Of a stretch of 39,653 nt of DNA, positions 36,926-39,653 are shown piece after piece; position 1 is the stretch's first letter, and each line of letters starts with the position of its first letter. Under the pieces are notes generated by a model that did no database searches, was not told the origin of the DNA, and saw only the letters and a program-made list of their open reading frames with translations. This DNA is from Rhodoluna sp. Lineage in GTDB: Bacteria > Actinomycetota > Actinomycetes > Actinomycetales > Microbacteriaceae. The position numbers and the translations under genes were made by a program. The stretch spans positions 1 to 39,653 of the forward strand of contig JAURIU010000005.1 in NCBI GenBank assembly GCA_030832605.1, written 5' to 3'.

Positions 36926-38257
36926 GACCAGCCCGGCGAAGGTGTCTTCGGTTAGGTCACCAACTGCAACAATGTTCATCGCGCGGCCGGCGATATCGGC
37001 AGCCAGGTCTCGAACGTCTGCCACCGTTACCTCGCGGAATCGGCGCAAAGCCTCATCGAGCGGAACGAATTCGCCGGTGGACAGCTCGGTTCCCGAAAGT
37101 CGACTCATGCGAGCCTGGGTGCTTTCGAATTTCAATGCGAGGCCGCCAGACACGTTGCCAAAGGCAAGTTCGAGTTCAGCTGCCGTGATTCCATCGGTGG
37201 CGACTTTTTGAAGTTCGGCGAGCATAAGTTCGGCAACTTCGCGGGCCTTTGCGGGCGAGCATCCGGCATAGAGACCGAACACACCAGCGTCTGAGTAGCC
37301 CTGGTTGAAAGAGTATGTCGAGTAGGCAAGACCGCGCTTTTCGCGAATTTCTTGGAACAGACGCGATGACATTCCGCCACCGAGCACGGTGTTCAAAACT
37401 GCCATGGCATAGCGGCGGTAGTCGTTGCCGACTATGCCCTCGGTGCCAATCAAAATGTTTGCCTGCGAATTTTCTTCGTGGATGACTCGCAGCGAGCCCA
37501 TCGGAACGATTTCGGCCGACGCCAGCGAGCGACGTTCGCGCGGCGAAGCCTTGACGCTGAGATCCCAGCCCGCCGACCCAAAACCGGCTTCGGTCAGTTC
37601 GATGATTTTTTCGTGCTCGAGTTTGCCGGCAACCGCGATGACAATGTCTTGCGGGCGGTAGTGAGCCTTGTAGTGCTCCCAAACGGCATCGCGAGTGACG
37701 TTGGTTATGGTTTCGTTGGTGCCGCCGATTGGGCGACCGAGTTCGTGTTCGCCGAGAACCTGCTCGAAGAAGGCCTCGTGAGCCACGTCTTGTGGGTCAT
37801 CCTCGTTCATGGCCAGCTCTTCAAGAATCACGGTGCGTTCGTTATTAAACTCGTGTTCGTCTAGCACCGAAGAGGTGAGCATGTCGGCGATGACATCGAT
37901 GGCCAGCGGCACGGCAGATTCTTGCACCCTGGCGTAATAAGACGTGTGCTCTTTGCCAGTTGAGGCGTTCGAAGACCCGCCAACCGAGTCAAATGCGATG
38001 GCAATGTCTAGCGCGGAGCGCTTTGCGGTGCCCTTGAACAATAGGTGTTCGAGAAAGTGAGTCGAGCCAAAGTGACCGTTGGTTTCATCACGGCTACCGA
38101 CAGCTACCGAGAACGACACCGAAGCGCTCTGCACGCCCGGTACCGCCTCGGTTAAGACACGAACACCGCTTTGGAGGACAGTGCGACGAATCACACTGCC
38201 GTCCGAAGCGGTGAACGAGAGTTCGTTTTGGTCTAGCGGAAAGATAACTTCAGTCAT
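36923..38257 (-). CDS. M16-family metallopeptidase (insulinase-like)
   Basis: This zinc peptidase has the inverted HxxEH motif at residues 67-71 (THFLEHLLFKGT) and a downstream ERTVILEEL segment that supplies the third ligand. Two M16 domains (about 25-175 and 185-360) fill the 444 residues. It resembles the processing-peptidase-like PepR that follows pnp in actinobacteria; its substrate is unknown. The gap to pnp is 27 nt and the ribosome-binding site is weak. Confidence 0.92.
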   Translation of the reverse strand: MTEVIFPLDQNELSFTASDGSVIRRTVLQSGVRVLTEAVPGVQSASVSFSVAVGSRDETNGHFGSTHFLEHLLFKGTAKRSALDIAIAFDSVGGSSNASTGKEHTSYYARVQESAVPLAIDVIADMLTSSVLDEHEFNNERTVILEELAMNEDDPQDVAHEAFFEQVLGEHELGRPIGGTNETITNVTRDAVWEHYKAHYRPQDIVIAVAGKLEHEKIIELTEAGFGSAGWDLSVKASPRERRSLASAEIVPMGSLRVIHEENSQANILIGTEGIVGNDYRRYAMAVLNTVLGGGMSSRLFQEIREKRGLAYSTYSFNQGYSDAGVFGLYAGCSPAKAREVAELMLAELQKVATDGITAAELELAFGNVSGGLALKFESTQARMSRLSGTELSTGEFVPLDEALRRFREVTVADVRDLAADIAGRAMNIVAVGDLTEDTFAGLV

Positions 38258-38284
38258 GTTTTGCTAAACCTAAACGAGCGTTGC

Positions 38285-39561
38285 TTATTCTTCGTCTGAG
38301 TCGTTTGACTCGTTCGAAGCGCCTTCTTCACCTTCGACAACTGGGGCTAGCGATAGCTTGCCGCGGTCATCGATCTTGGTGATTTCGACCTGAATCTTCT
38401 GGCCAACCGAGAGAACGTCTTCAACGTTCTCAACGCGCTTGCCGCCCGAGATCTTCTTCAGTTCTGAAACGTGCAACAGACCATCCTTGCCAGGAACCAG
38501 CGAAATGAAGGCACCGAAGGTGGCTAGTTTCACGACGGTTCCAAGGAAGCGCTCGCCAATCTCAGGTACGTGAGGGTTGGCGATTGCGTTGATTGCAGCC
38601 TTGGCAGCTTCAGCCGAAGGGCCGTCGGTAGCACCGATGTAAACGGTTCCGTCGTCTTCGATTGAGATGTCAGCGCCAGTGTCTTCTTGAATCTGGTTGA
38701 TCATCTTGCCCTTAGGGCCAATGACCTCACCAATCTTGTCGACAGGAATCTTGACGGCGATAACGCGAGGCGCAGTCGGAGCCATTTCATCTGGCTCGTT
38801 GATTGCCTGAGTCATGACCGAGAGAATGCGAAGACGTGCGTCGCGAGCCTGGGTCAGTGCGCCGGCTAGAACCTCTGATGGAATTCCATCGAGCTTGGTG
38901 TCTAGCTGAATCGCGGTGATGAACTCTGGAGTTCCGGCAACCTTGAAGTCCATGTCGCCAAGGGCATCTTCGGCACCGAGAATGTCGGTTAGAGCCGCAT
39001 ACTGGGTCTTTCCGTCGACGGTGTCAGAGATTAGACCCATTGCAATACCCGCAACCGGCGCGCGCAGTGGCACACCAGCGTTTAGTAGCGACAGGGTGGA
39101 TGCACAGACAGAACCCATCGAGGTCGAACCGTTCGAGCCAAGAGCCTCAGAAACCTGACGAATGGCGTAAGGGAACTCATCGCGAGCAGGTAGCACTGGA
39201 ACCAGTGCGCGCTCGGCTAGAGCACCGTGACCGATTTCGCGGCGCTTAGGGGTGCCAACACGACCAACTTCACCGGTTGAGTAAGGAGGGAAGTTGTAGT
39301 TGTGCATGTAGCGCTTTGACTTCTCAGGGCTTAGGGAGTCAATCTGCTGCTCCATCTTGAGCATGTTCAGAGTTGTGATTCCTAGAATCTGAGTTTCACC
39401 GCGCTGGAAGATGGCCGAACCGTGAACGCGAGGAATCACAGATACTTCTGCATCTAGCGGACGAATGTCGGTTAGACCTCGGCCATCGATGCGGATCTTC
39501 TCTTTGAGAACGCGGGTGCGAACAACCTTCTTGGTGACCGACTTGTACGCAGCCGAAATCT
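38285..39561 (-). CDS. pnp: Polyribonucleotide nucleotidyltransferase, C-terminal part (5'-truncated)
   Basis: PNPase degrades RNA 3'-5' by phosphorolysis. The window keeps the second RNase PH domain (from [19 protein letters not shown], with [20 protein letters not shown]), the KH domain ([21 protein letters not shown]) and the S1 domain ([33 protein letters not shown]), followed by an acidic tail ending DSDEE. The first RNase PH domain, about 310 residues, is missing. Homology stops at the Ile of ISAAYKS (39559). The open frame continues to the window end, including an ATG at 39634, but those residues do not resemble PNPase. Confidence 0.93.
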
Positions 39562-39653
39562 GGCTGTGCAGGCATGGCGAGACTCCGTGGGTAGGTGACC
39601 CTAGACAGGAGAGAAAGAGAGAGAGCGCACGCATGCGTTTTTTTCCCCTCTCT
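39562..39653. other. Non-homologous contig end, probable chimeric or artefact sequence
   Basis: At this point the expected PNPase sequence breaks off. The remaining ~92 bases include a purine-rich repeat (gagaaagagagagag), a 10-bp palindrome ACGCATGCGT and a homopolymer T run followed by CCCC. This low-complexity texture is unlike the rest of the window. It is most simply a mis-joined read end. Confidence 0.65.

Overview
The window looks like a contig from a small-genome actinobacterium, most likely family Microbacteriaceae (the freshwater 'Luna' type relatives are a plausible home). The evidence is the actinobacterial rrn leader, the gene order pnp-M16 peptidase-dapB-thyX-dapA-rnj-ftsK-pgsA-cinA-clgR-DUF3046-recA-recX-miaB-miaA-dapF-hflX/lexA, LexA operators of the TCGAAC-N4-GTTCGA type, the bifunctional HisA/TrpF enzyme PriA, and very tight gene packing. 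GC content looks mid-50s percent by eye. No plasmid, phage, insertion sequence, CRISPR or toxin-antitoxin locus is visible. This is core chromosome.

Layout, left to right. Bases 1-903 are the 5' part of a 16S rRNA gene on the minus strand, cut by the window edge. Bases 904-1398 hold its leader and two promoters. Nearly everything else is also on the minus strand, so transcription runs from high to low coordinates. Bases 1399-11826 carry pheS-pheT-argC-argJ-argB-argF-argH-tyrS: two aminoacyl-tRNA synthetases flanking an arginine pathway that lacks argD, argR and argG. Bases 11845-13858 carry infC-rpmI-rplT followed by a TsnR-like rRNA methyltransferase. infC appears to start at AUC, and the ribosomal-operon terminator lies inside the methyltransferase coding sequence. 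Bases 14066-18326 hold a DUF1844 gene (plus strand), an SseB-family gene and hisC-hisB-hisH-priA. Bases 18388-21095 hold the SOS pair, a LysM-domain membrane protein divergent from lexA with LexA boxes between them, and then hflX. Bases 21138-26720 hold a small-molecule or rRNA methyltransferase (plus strand), dapF, miaA, miaB, recX and recA, with a LexA box upstream of recA. Bases 26927-34810 hold DUF3046, clgR, cinA, pgsA, ftsK, RNase J, dapA and thyX. Bases 34893-39561 hold a thioredoxin/DUF4395 pair (plus strand), a small membrane protein, dapB, an M16 peptidase and a 5'-truncated pnp. The last ~92 bases do not continue pnp and look like a chimeric contig end.

Genes cooperate in clear sets: arginine and histidine synthesis, diaminopimelate synthesis (dapA, dapB, dapF), SOS/recombination (lexA, recA, recX, LysM protein), tRNA/rRNA modification (miaA, miaB, TsnR-like), and translation (infC, rpmI, rplT, pheST, tyrS).

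The most striking non-gene pattern is a TANNNT hexamer ending exactly 6 nt before the start codon of eight transcription-unit-leading genes, which points to leaderless mRNAs. In two cases the hexamer contains the stop codon of the upstream gene, and in two it forms the tail of a terminator. All four plus-strand islands end in overlapping or abutting stop codons with the convergent minus-strand gene. I found no convincing new biological system; the unusual points are regulatory and architectural.
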